18,963 bases of DNA from Candidatus Altarchaeota archaeon (GTDB lineage Archaea > Altiarchaeota > Altiarchaeia > IMC4 > QMZM01): the NCBI GenBank assembly GCA_018897475.1, contig JAHIKS010000109.1:1-18963 (forward strand), given 5' to 3'. Below the pieces are notes generated by a model. It saw nothing but the letters and a program-made list of their open reading frames with translations, had not been told where the DNA came from and made no database searches. Shown here piece by piece: positions 7,915 through 14,255 of the stretch. The translations under genes and the position numbers were made by a program. How positions within the stretch are numbered: position 1 is the first letter of the stretch; every line of letters begins with the position of its first letter.

Positions 7915-8368
7915 GAAAACAGAGAAACCGGCCGGGAAGGCAAAGGCTGCACCAAAACCAGCAGCCAAGAAGCTGTCGCCCAAACAAACAGAAAAGCCGG
8001 CAGCAAAGACAGCACCAAAACCAGCAGAAACACCCAAGCCAACCAAAGAACCTGCAGCAGAAACACAGCCAAAACCCGTTGCTAAAAAGCCAGCAGCAGA
8101 ACCAAAACCAAGGGGCCCAAAAAAACCCCGGGCAATAATCAGCCTCAGGGAGGGAGAATACGGCAAATCAGCCAGGATAGAATTCCCCCATCCCTACTAT
8201 GTCCACAAGATTCTTGAGGTCACGGAGCCGGAAGAGCAGAAGAAGTACCGGTTCAGGTACTTCAACAATATACTGGTTGCGGGGCTGCATTCCGAGGGCC
8301 TGTCTGAATTTCTCCAGAAGGGGGCAAGAAAGGCAGGGTTTGAGCTTGAGATTGTCACAAAGAGGTAG
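7907..8368 (+). CDS. Unrecognised protein with a Lys/Pro/Ala-rich tail and a small C-terminal domain
   Basis: The protein has 153 residues. Residues 1-73 are low complexity, made almost only of K, P, A, E, T and Q, with recurring KPA/PKPA units like histone-H1-type or ribosome-associated tails. At DNA level an exact 16-base repeat (7949-7964 and 8012-8027) shows how the tail expands. Residues 74-153 look globular: IISLREGEYGKSARIEFPHP, then YYVHKILEV, then a helical C-terminus ending EIVTKR. I do not recognise the fold. The ATG at 7907 lies inside the apgM stop region (ATGGATGA), which implies translational coupling. Nucleic-acid or ribosome binding is a guess from the basic tail. The insertion element lies just downstream. 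Confidence 0.75.
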   Translation: MDEKTEKPAGKAKAAPKPAAKKLSPKQTEKPAAKTAPKPAETPKPTKEPAAETQPKPVAKKPAAEPKPRGPKKPRAIISLREGEYGKSARIEFPHPYYVHKILEVTEPEEQKKYRFRYFNNILVAGLHSEGLSEFLQKGARKAGFELEIVTKR

Positions 8369-8394
8369 CTTCCGGGACTTTTAACTAATAATGA

Positions 8395-8543
8395 GGTCTA
8401 AGCCCCCTAATGAAAATTTGCTTCGCAAATTTTGATTTATTTCAAATCTCTGATTTGAAATATCCAAATCTGTGATTTGGTGGGGGAAATGACGTTGCTC
8501 TACAACGTGATTTATTTCGACGTAAAGTCGAAATATACAGACC
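8395..8543. repeat. Array of five hairpins made from two double-hairpin units
   Basis: Five perfect or near-perfect inverted repeats occur in 125 bases. H1 is 8413-8433 (AAAATTTGC stem, TTC loop), H2 is 8438-8462 (11 bp stem, TCT loop), H3 is 8464-8480 (CCAAATC stem, TGT loop), H4 is 8492-8508 (ACGTTG stem) and H5 is 8513-8535 (9 bp stem, GTAAA loop). H1-H2 and H4-H5 are two copies of one unit: AATG, stem, GATTTATTTC, stem, GAAATAT (8409-8463 and 8488-8536). The linkers are identical while the stem sequences differ yet remain complementary. GGTCT at 8395-8399 can pair with AGACC at 8539-8543, and CCCCC at 8403-8407 with GGGGG at 8482-8486, closing the array. It may be the left end of the tnpB element, a separate palindromic repeat, or a structured RNA. 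Confidence 0.8.
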
Positions 8544-8583
8544 AACACATCAAAAAATAAACAAAATAAACGCCGAGTTTGTA

Positions 8584-8605
8584 TTTATATAGAAACCCCC
8601 TATAT
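8584..8605 (+). promoter_or_regulatory. Promoter and possible operator of the RHH-tnpB unit
   Basis: TTTATATAG at 8584-8592 is a good TATA box about 26-28 bases before the ATG at 8614, so the transcript would be nearly leaderless. ATATAG here and CTATAT at 8600-8605 form an inverted repeat around AAACCCC, and CTATATG occurs twice (8600-8606 and 8610-8616). RHH repressors commonly bind short repeats over their own promoters, so autoregulation is possible. The operator role is inference. Confidence 0.45.
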
Positions 8606-8613
8606 GTAACTAT

Positions 8614-8802
8614 ATGGAAGGAATAACCACCATACAGCTAACAAAAAAGACGAGAGAGCGACTAAAAAGCATAGGTAAGAAGACAGAAACCTATGACGAT
8701 ATAATAAATCGCCTAATTGAGAATGAACAGAAACTACCGCTTCAGGCTTTATCCAAGCAAGGCTCAGGAAATGGAGATGTTGGAAACTCTGGACGAGTGT
8801 AG
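8614..8802 (+). CDS. Small ribbon-helix-helix (VapB/antitoxin-like) protein overlapping tnpB
   Basis: The protein has 62 residues. The first 38 form a typical RHH unit: a short strand GITTIQLTK, a helix TRERLKSIGKK, a turn, and a second helix TYDDIINRLIENE, as in small archaeal antitoxin-like regulators. From about residue 38 the frame overlaps the start of tnpB (from 8723, different frame), and the tail is Gly/Ser/Gln-rich and looks like by-product sequence. RHH proteins bind DNA as dimers. Here the partner is not a toxin but TnpB, so a likely job is to repress the element's promoter or, less likely, to modulate TnpB. The overlap of about 80 bases suggests coupled translation. Confidence 0.7.
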   Translation: MEGITTIQLTKKTRERLKSIGKKTETYDDIINRLIENEQKLPLQALSKQGSGNGDVGNSGRV

Positions 8803-9904
8803 AAAACTCTATAACCATTTTCTGGACGAGTGGAAGGAAACCGAGAAAGTGCCTCCAAAATATGACTTACAATCTAAGATACCTGCTATGGTGAAGAAGC
8901 ACCCTGCTCTAGAGAATGTCCACTCAAAGACTAGGCAATACGTTCTCTGGCAACTCTATGCCAACTTGCGGGGACTCAGAGGCTCAAAGGAGAAGGGTAG
9001 GAAGGTCGGTAGACTCAGGTTCAAGAAATACGGCAGATACAAAACCTTCGTCTACAATCAGACTGGCTTTGCTGTCATAGACAATAAACTACACCTTACG
9101 AAGATAGGTGAGATACCCATTAGACTCCATAGGGAAATCAAGGGCAAGATAAAGCAGGTCTATGTCAAGAGGGAGCAGAGCGGACGGTGGTTTGCAGCAT
9201 TTTCCGTTGAGGCAGAGCCAGAAAAGTTAGACACTACAGGCAAGAAGATAGGCATCGACCTGAACATACAGAACTACCTTACAGACAGCAACGGAGAGCG
9301 GGTAGAACATCCCCACGAACTGCTGAAACTCGAAGAGAGACTGAAGATAGAGCAAAAGAAGCTCTCAAGGAAGAAGAAAGGCTCTAAAAGCAGGCTAAAA
9401 CAAATCTTCAGGATCGCAAGGGTTCACGAGAGAATAACAGATAGAAGAAGAGACTTCCTGCACAAACTATCACGCTACTATACCGAGAACTACGACCTAG
9501 TAGCAGTAGAAGACTTGGCAGTAAAGGAGATGATGCAATCTGCTTATAACTCCAAGAACACGGCGGACTCTTCATGGTCAACCTTCATTCAGATGCTGTT
9601 CTACAAGGCGGAGGGAGCTGGTAGGGCTTTTGTGAAGGTAGACCCAAAAAACACAACACAAAATTGTAGCAGATGTGGTAACCGCGTCTATAAACAGATA
9701 TGGGTTCGGGAGCACAGATGCCCAGCCTGTGGGCTGGTTATGGACAGAGACCATAATGCTGCAATAAACATACTGAATAAGGCTCTCTTAGAGGTAGGGT
9801 CGGTGCGACCCGAACTAACGCCTGTGGAGATGAGACCACTACTCCATCCGATGGATGGGGCAAGTTTCGTCAAGGAAGCAGGAAGCTCCTTCCAAAAACC
9901 ATAG
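8723..9904 (+). CDS. tnpB: TnpB, IS200/IS605-type RNA-guided nuclease (IS1341-like, no TnpA nearby)
   Basis: The protein has 393 residues from the ATG at 8723; the upstream TTG reading adds only two residues. The N-terminus NRNYRFRLYPSKAQEMEMLE is the standard TnpB opening. RuvC residues appear intact: D179 in GIDLN, E263 in VAVEDLAVKEMM and D343 in DRDHNAAINI. The zinc finger is complete, with C315, C318, C333 and C336. The C-terminal ELTPVEMRPLL...ASFVKEAGS is typical and is encoded by DNA that doubles as the omega RNA. TnpB cleaves DNA next to a short motif, guided by RNA from the element's right end, and helps the element persist. No Y1 transposase gene is in the window, so mobility would need TnpA in trans. 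The gene contains no GAATTC, unlike its neighbours. Confidence 0.95.
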   Translation: MNRNYRFRLYPSKAQEMEMLETLDECRKLYNHFLDEWKETEKVPPKYDLQSKIPAMVKKHPALENVHSKTRQYVLWQLYANLRGLRGSKEKGRKVGRLRFKKYGRYKTFVYNQTGFAVIDNKLHLTKIGEIPIRLHREIKGKIKQVYVKREQSGRWFAAFSVEAEPEKLDTTGKKIGIDLNIQNYLTDSNGERVEHPHELLKLEERLKIEQKKLSRKKKGSKSRLKQIFRIARVHERITDRRRDFLHKLSRYYTENYDLVAVEDLAVKEMMQSAYNSKNTADSSWSTFIQMLFYKAEGAGRAFVKVDPKNTTQNCSRCGNRVYKQIWVREHRCPACGLVMDRDHNAAINILNKALLEVGSVRPELTPVEMRPLLHPMDGASFVKEAGSSFQKP

Positions 9905-9925
9905 TTTTTGGGAGCTGTAGTTCAC
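9790..9925 (+). ncRNA. Predicted omega RNA (reRNA) scaffold at the tnpB 3' end
   Basis: Successive inverted repeats lie over the end of tnpB: GGGTCG/CGACCC (9797-9802 with 9806-9811), GTGG/CCAC (9824-9827 with 9836-9839) and CCATCC/GGATGG (9844-9849 with 9853-9858). A longer stem joins AGCTC (9884-9888) and CCAAAAAC (9892-9899) to GTTTTTGG (9904-9911) and GAGCT (9912-9916). It ends in GTAGTTCAC at 9925, like the right ends of many IS605-family elements. The guide would then be the flanking DNA from 9926, beginning TAACTACTGTCAATAATTAT. The 5' boundary is a guess. Confidence 0.65.
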
Positions 9926-9987
9926 TAACTACTGTCAATAATTATACTTGCCCTCTGGGGGTGTTCTTATGTTTAATAACCGTCAAA
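9926..9987 (+). promoter_or_regulatory. Gap between the TnpB element and the radical SAM gene, with a TATA-like box
   Basis: This region holds the flanking DNA that would serve as the omega RNA guide, then AATTATACTT at about 9939-9948, a plausible TATA box some 40 bases before the ATG at 9988. A small CCC-TCTG-GGG inverted repeat follows at about 9951-9960. No other structure is seen. Confidence 0.4.
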
Positions 9988-11028
9988 ATGAGGTGTAAAA
10001 TCTGCGGGGAAGAAAAGGAGGTAACGGAAATCCTTGGCGTCTGCATAGACTGTCTCAGGGGAATTCCGACCGAAACCTTCCCCTACATGGATGAAGCCCA
10101 TAAGAGAGCCAGGACAGAATTCAATCTCCCTGAGAAGCCGCCAAGGAGCGAGGGGGGAATTCGGTGCAAGGTATGCTCAAACAAATGCGTCCTGGCTGAC
10201 GGGGAGGTCGGCTACTGCGGTATAAAGAGGAATTCCGCAGGCACCCTTATCCCGGACACGGAGTATGCCCTGGCCCAGCTCTATCTCAACCCATTGCCAG
10301 CAAACTGCTGCGCCTCATGGTTCTGCCAGGGGAACAAGGAGCAGGGAAAGAATCTCGCGGTTTTTTTGTATGGTTGCAACCTCGACTGCCTGTTCTGCCA
10401 GAACCCCACCCATAAGGAGATTGATAAGGCACCGAGGATAACACTGGATGACTTTGTGTCCCAGGCCATTAACAACAAGGAAATCAGATGCATCTCCTTC
10501 TTCGGAGGTAGCCCTGAGCCGCAGCTCCCGTTTGCCATCAAGGCATCTGATGAGATAATGAAGGAGAGGTCTGACATAAGGATATGCTGGGAGTCCAACG
10601 GCAACGGAGATGAGGATTTGATGCTGAAGGCGGCCAAAATATCCCTTGAGAGCGGAGGAATCATGAAGATGGACTTCAATGCCTTCAACCCAAACATAAA
10701 CAAGGCCCTGTGTGGCGCATATGACGAACAGACATACACGAACTTCAAACTCGTTGCAGACAAATTATTCACTGAAAGAAAAGAGCCGGTGCTGACCGCA
10801 ATAACCCCTCTGATTTCGGGCTATATCGATGCCATAGAGGTCGGCAGGATAGCGAAATTCATAGCGGGAATAAACCCGGACATCCCCTACACCCTTCTTG
10901 CATACAAGCCCGGCCTCTTCATGGAGGACATGCCGCCAACCTCAAAAGAGCTTGCGAACGAATGCCTAAAGGCAGCAAAGAAGCACCTCGACAAGGTTCA
11001 TATAGATGCCGAGCATCTGATAGAATGA
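9988..11028 (+). CDS. Radical SAM enzyme of the PflA-like / AmmeMemoRadiSam type
   Basis: The protein has 346 residues. I start at the ATG at 9988 (MRCKICGEEKE); the longer reading from a GTG at 9961 adds nine unsupported residues. A Zn-ribbon-like pair (C3, C6, C19, C22) is followed by a second cysteine-rich segment, RCKVCSNKCVLADGEVGYCG. The radical SAM cluster motif CX3CX2C is at 130-137 (GCNLDCLFCQNP), with FFGGSPEP as the SAM-contacting glycine-rich motif. It resembles the radical SAM member of the AmmeMemoRadiSam set and other PflA-like activases, but neither an AMMECR1 nor a Memo gene is present here, nor a glycyl radical enzyme. The substrate is unknown. The ATGA overlap with acylphosphatase implies co-translation. 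Confidence 0.85.
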   Translation: MRCKICGEEKEVTEILGVCIDCLRGIPTETFPYMDEAHKRARTEFNLPEKPPRSEGGIRCKVCSNKCVLADGEVGYCGIKRNSAGTLIPDTEYALAQLYLNPLPANCCASWFCQGNKEQGKNLAVFLYGCNLDCLFCQNPTHKEIDKAPRITLDDFVSQAINNKEIRCISFFGGSPEPQLPFAIKASDEIMKERSDIRICWESNGNGDEDLMLKAAKISLESGGIMKMDFNAFNPNINKALCGAYDEQTYTNFKLVADKLFTERKEPVLTAITPLISGYIDAIEVGRIAKFIAGINPDIPYTLLAYKPGLFMEDMPPTSKELANECLKAAKKHLDKVHIDAEHLIE

Positions 11029-11300
11029 ATTCCCGAGCCCATCTCAGAATCTCAGGAAGTGTCCAGGGCGTATTCTTCAGGGCCAGCACCAGGGACATGG
11101 CAACAGGGCTCGGCCTCTCAGGCTGGGTAAGGAATTCTCCTGACGGAACAGTCGAAGCGGTCTTCGAAGGAAACGAAGAAAAGGTTACAGAAGCAATCGA
11201 GTGGTGCAGAAAGGGCCCCTCCTTTTCCAACGTAACCAAGGTCGATATCGAACTGGAAGAACCCACCGGCGAATTCTCCAACTTTGAGATAAGGTACTAA
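11025..11300 (+). CDS. acyP: Acylphosphatase
   Basis: The enzyme hydrolyses acyl phosphates such as carbamoyl phosphate and 1,3-bisphosphoglycerate. The protein has 91 residues from the ATG at 11025, which overlaps the stop of the radical SAM gene (ATGA). A reading extended upstream to 10962 would run inside that gene and is not needed. The active-site arginine is R19 in GSVQGVFFRAS, and the catalytic asparagine is N37 in GWVRNSPDGTVEA. Length, ferredoxin-like fold pattern and both catalytic residues match the family. It converges on the Rad50-like gene with only 20 bases between stops. Confidence 0.95.
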   Translation: MNSRAHLRISGSVQGVFFRASTRDMATGLGLSGWVRNSPDGTVEAVFEGNEEKVTEAIEWCRKGPSFSNVTKVDIELEEPTGEFSNFEIRY

Positions 11301-11320
11301 TGCCTCCTAAGGCCCCGCTA

Positions 11321-13576
11321 CTAATACCCTCCCAGCTCCAGCTTCTTGGGCAGATTGAGAGATTCTACATGAATATGGGTAACCAGAATCAGCTGGCCGT
11401 CACTCGCTATTTTGTTCAGGGCCTCCCCTAGAATCTCCCTATGTTCTTTATCAAGGCTGCCGAAGGGCTCGTCGAGAACCATCATCCTTACAGGCGATAG
11501 CAGCTCTATCAATGAGATTCTCAGTGCAAGTGCAAGCTGAACCCTTTCTCCTCCGGAGAGCTGATCTATCTCAAATTCCCCCTCATTGCTCCTTATCAGA
11601 ATCCTGTAGTCCTTGTCGAACATGACCTCCCTGTATCTGGGGTTCTGGTTTATTTCCCTAAAGTAGTATGTAAGCAGGTTGCTCAGCCTCTTCATATACA
11701 GCTCCCTGTAATATCTTCGTATCCCCTTGTTCGGGTGAAATACCTCGTCCCTTGCCTCCTTGAAGAGATTCATCTCTCTCCCGGCCTTCCCCATCCTGTC
11801 CTTCAGCCCGGCGAAGTTCCTCATTACCTTATCTATCTCATCAACCTTCCCTTCAATCTCCTTAATCCTGAATCCCCCCCTTTCCATCTCACCCTTCAGC
11901 TTATACCTGTCGTCATTCAGGGAATTCCTCTCCTTCTGTATAGAATTGAATGTATCGCTGTTGAATTCAAGCCCGGTGAATTCCTCCTCCGCCTTTTTCA
12001 GTTCGCTCTTGAGCCCAGTGTTTTCCTTTTCAATACCCCTAAGTCCCTTCTCATATACCTCCCCCTTTTCAATCTCCTTCCCCAGGGCCTTTATCTCGCC
12101 CCTGATGCTGTTCAGTTCTGCAATCCTCGATTCCACGGCGCTCTGACTCTCCCCAGAGTAACCGGAATCCTCTAGCTTCCTCTTGAGCTTATCAATCCTG
12201 TCGAGAATCTCCCTATTCTCCCTTTCCCTGGAAGATAAATCCTTTTCAAGGCACTCCGCCTCTATACCATTCTTCTTCATGAGCTCGAACCTTTTTTCCA
12301 GCTCCTTCCAAGTCTTGGAGTCTTTTTCAAGCTCCTTTTCAACCGCCTTAATCTCGATATACGCCTTCCTGACCTCGTCCCTGGCGACCTTCTTCTCTAT
12401 GGCAAGGTGCTTCTCGGTCAATGGCCTGCCACACCTGGGGCATTTCGCCGCCATGTCCAGGCCCTCAAGGCCCTTGAGATAGTCCCCTATCTCCTTCCCC
12501 CTCTGCCTGCAGGCTGCAAGGGCCCTCTCCAGCGTCATTACCCGTTCCTCTGAACCCCCGAGCCTCTCCCGGATCTCCCTCTTCTTCACCAGGGTCTCCC
12601 TCAGGTTCTCAAGTTTATCCCTGTCCTTCTCTATCCCCTTCCTGTCAACGAGCCTGTCCTCATTGCTCTTCAATTCCGAGAGAAGCTCCCTTATCCTCTC
12701 ATATTTCTCAAGATTCTTCTCCTTATCGAGAAGGACGGCAGTCTTTTTCCTCTTCTCATCAATCTGCTCAAGATCTTTCTTTAAGCCGGAAATCTCGCTC
12801 TCCTGCCCGCCTATCTTAACCCTCAGTTCGTTCATCCTCTCGTTCAGCTCCTCCCTTTTCTCCCTCGTCTTCTGCATATCCTCGATATCATGGTCAAGTT
12901 TTTGGATTCCCCCCGACAGTTCATTGAGCCTCTTCCTCTCATCCTCCCCCCTCCTATTTATTCTATCCATCTCCAGATTCAGGACCCTCATCTCCTTCTC
13001 GGAGCTTTCCTCCAGACCCTCCGGATACCTCCTGAATTCCTCATGGTAGCTCTCGTATCTTGCCTTTCTCTCTATGAATTCTCTTCCAACTCCATCATAA
13101 ACGAGGTCGAACTTGTCCAGCCCAAGGAGGGAATCAAGCTCCTGCCTGCCCCCCTTCAGACTCAACCTGTCAACCAGCTCCGTCAGACCGCCCTGCGGAA
13201 CATACAGCAGCCTGTCGAAAATCCTCTCGTCCAGGCAGTCCTGCAATGAATTGTAGACTGAGGTGGGATTATCAGCAACAAGGTTTCCGTTCATGGTCAG
13301 GCTCGCTGTAGAGCTTTTATTCAGATGCATACTCTTCTCAACCCGGTAGGAGGTTTCATCCCTGCCGAATTCCAGCCTTACCGTTGCGGCCTTCTTGCCG
13401 TTCTTAATCTTCCCTTTATACCTTCTTGCATCCTTTGCAAATACAAACCTTATGGCCTCAAGGATGCTGCTCTTTCCAACGCCGTTCCTGCCCTCTATCT
13501 GCAGCCCCGCCGATAGGTCGACATCAAGCCTTTCGTGGCACGCCCAGTTCTCCAGCTCGAGATTGAGAAGTCTCAT
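11321..13576 (-). CDS. Rad50-like SMC-family ATPase with a zinc hook
   Basis: The protein has 751 residues. Walker A is GRNGVGKS at 29-36. Two long coiled-coil arms flank a zinc hook CPRCG at 379-383. The ABC signature LSGGER starts at 673, Walker B MMVLDE is at 698-703, and the H-loop is THIH at about 733-736. This is the Rad50 layout: head, coil, hook, coil, head. Archaeal Rad50 is usually longer and encoded next to mre11 (often with herA-nurA); here the flanks are acylphosphatase and a flavoprotein, and no nuclease gene is adjacent. It could be the genome's only Rad50 with Mre11 elsewhere, or a divergent Rad50-like paralogue, so I leave the symbol blank. The ATG at 13576 fits the conserved MRLLNLELENW start. 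Confidence 0.88.
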   Translation of the reverse strand: MRLLNLELENWACHERLDVDLSAGLQIEGRNGVGKSSILEAIRFVFAKDARRYKGKIKNGKKAATVRLEFGRDETSYRVEKSMHLNKSSTASLTMNGNLVADNPTSVYNSLQDCLDERIFDRLLYVPQGGLTELVDRLSLKGGRQELDSLLGLDKFDLVYDGVGREFIERKARYESYHEEFRRYPEGLEESSEKEMRVLNLEMDRINRRGEDERKRLNELSGGIQKLDHDIEDMQKTREKREELNERMNELRVKIGGQESEISGLKKDLEQIDEKRKKTAVLLDKEKNLEKYERIRELLSELKSNEDRLVDRKGIEKDRDKLENLRETLVKKREIRERLGGSEERVMTLERALAACRQRGKEIGDYLKGLEGLDMAAKCPRCGRPLTEKHLAIEKKVARDEVRKAYIEIKAVEKELEKDSKTWKELEKRFELMKKNGIEAECLEKDLSSRERENREILDRIDKLKRKLEDSGYSGESQSAVESRIAELNSIRGEIKALGKEIEKGEVYEKGLRGIEKENTGLKSELKKAEEEFTGLEFNSDTFNSIQKERNSLNDDRYKLKGEMERGGFRIKEIEGKVDEIDKVMRNFAGLKDRMGKAGREMNLFKEARDEVFHPNKGIRRYYRELYMKRLSNLLTYYFREINQNPRYREVMFDKDYRILIRSNEGEFEIDQLSGGERVQLALALRISLIELLSPVRMMVLDEPFGSLDKEHREILGEALNKIASDGQLILVTHIHVESLNLPKKLELGGY

Positions 13577-13606
13577 GTTTTAATTTATTCAATCCAAAAC
13601 TCTAAT
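13577..13606. promoter_or_regulatory. Thirty-base divergent promoter region (Rad50-like / flavoprotein)
   Basis: TTTTAATTTATT at 13578-13589 sits at the TATA distance for the flavoprotein ATG at 13607. On the minus strand, TTCATATTAG at about 13601-13610 sits at the TATA distance for the Rad50-like ATG. Both transcripts would be leaderless, and each promoter reaches into or abuts the opposite gene. The assignment rests on spacing and A/T content only. Confidence 0.4.
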
Positions 13607-14182
13607 ATGAAAATCCTTGGAATATCCGGCACCCATAGAGCCGAGGGGAATACCGACCTCCTTGTAAAGAAGGCGCTTGAGGTCTGTGGAGAGGAAGGAG
13701 CCGAAACTGAATTCATATCCTTATCGAATAAAAACATAGAATTCTGCACTCATTGTGATATATGCAAAGAGTCCCCTCACACCTGTTCCATAGCCGATGA
13801 CGTTGCTGAAATTCTAGAAAAAATGAATAATTCCAACGCCATCATCATCGGCTCCCCCACATACTTCGCTTCTGTCTCCAGCAGACTCAAGGCCCTGTTC
13901 GACAGGACCCTCCCACTCCGGAGAAACAAATACCAGCTCTCAGGAAAGCTGGGTGGCGCAATAGCAATTGGAGGGAGCAGAAACGGAGGCCAGGAATTCA
14001 CCACCAACCAGATACGAAACTGGATGTTCCTGCACGAGATGGTTGTCGTTGCTGACAAGACCACCGCCCACTTCGGTGGCATAGCGGTCGGAAGAAACCC
14101 GGGCGATGCCCTTGAGGATGAAACCGGTCTGCAGACTGTAGAGAATTTAGCACTGAAAATCTGCGACGTTTTGAAGGGTTAG
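13607..14182 (+). CDS. Iron-sulfur flavoprotein / NADPH-dependent FMN reductase family
   Basis: The protein has 191 residues from the ATG at 13607; an upstream in-frame extension to 13535 overlaps the divergent gene and is rejected. The flavodoxin-like fold is shown by KILGISGTHRAEGNTD, which holds the FMN phosphate loop, and by IIIGSPTYFASVSSRLKALFDR. Residues C47, C50, C53 and C60 form CX2CX2CX6C, matching the compact cluster motif of archaeal Isf proteins that bind a [4Fe-4S] cluster. Isf transfers electrons between ferredoxin and acceptors such as oxygen or peroxide, so a role in redox stress is plausible. The pairing with trxB further on is suggestive but they are not in one operon. Confidence 0.85.
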   Translation: MKILGISGTHRAEGNTDLLVKKALEVCGEEGAETEFISLSNKNIEFCTHCDICKESPHTCSIADDVAEILEKMNNSNAIIIGSPTYFASVSSRLKALFDRTLPLRRNKYQLSGKLGGAIAIGGSRNGGQEFTTNQIRNWMFLHEMVVVADKTTAHFGGIAVGRNPGDALEDETGLQTVENLALKICDVLKG

Positions 14183-14255
14183 GACTAGATGGTTAACTGA
14201 AAGTTTTAAATCCTACTTAGACGCATGGTTTCTTATTCAACTAGTCTATGTAGAT
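14183..14255 (+). promoter_or_regulatory. Promoter region of the bicupin gene
   Basis: GAAAGTTTTAAAT at about 14199-14211 resembles a BRE plus TATA box. Transcription starting about 25 bases on would leave a leader of about 20-25 nt before the ATG at 14256. GACTAG at 14183-14188 and CTAGTC at 14241-14246 are inverted copies flanking the promoter, but six bases may be chance. There is no clear Shine-Dalgarno site. Confidence 0.45.

Larger units (their letters stand above)
8537..9925 (+). mobile_element. Solo-TnpB IS605-family element, right end at about 9925, left end uncertain
   Basis: The element holds the RHH ORF, tnpB and the omega RNA. The right end is well supported by the terminal hairpin and the GTTCAC end. 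The left end is not resolved: IS605-type left ends carry a subterminal hairpin, so it could lie anywhere from about 8380, just before the hairpin array, to about 8540. These elements make no target duplication or terminal inverted repeats, so flanks alone cannot settle it. The start given is the most conservative choice and excludes the hairpin array. Confidence 0.6.

Noticed and set aside
8409..8536. The hairpin array as a CRISPR
   Set aside because: There are only two units, the stems differ between copies, there are no uniform spacers, and no cas genes are nearby.
8369..8613. A tRNA or other known RNA in the hairpin region
   Set aside because: There is no cloverleaf, no T-loop consensus and no B box; the hairpins are short and lack tRNA spacing.
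12663..13249. Several plus-strand ORFs opposite the Rad50-like gene
   Set aside because: They are Ser/Leu/Phe-rich antisense frames of a long coiled-coil gene and show no domain signal.
14183..14246. GACTAG/CTAGTC as an operator or terminal inverted repeat of the bicupin gene
   Set aside because: There are only six matching bases at a 52-base separation, and no similar copy is seen downstream of the gene.
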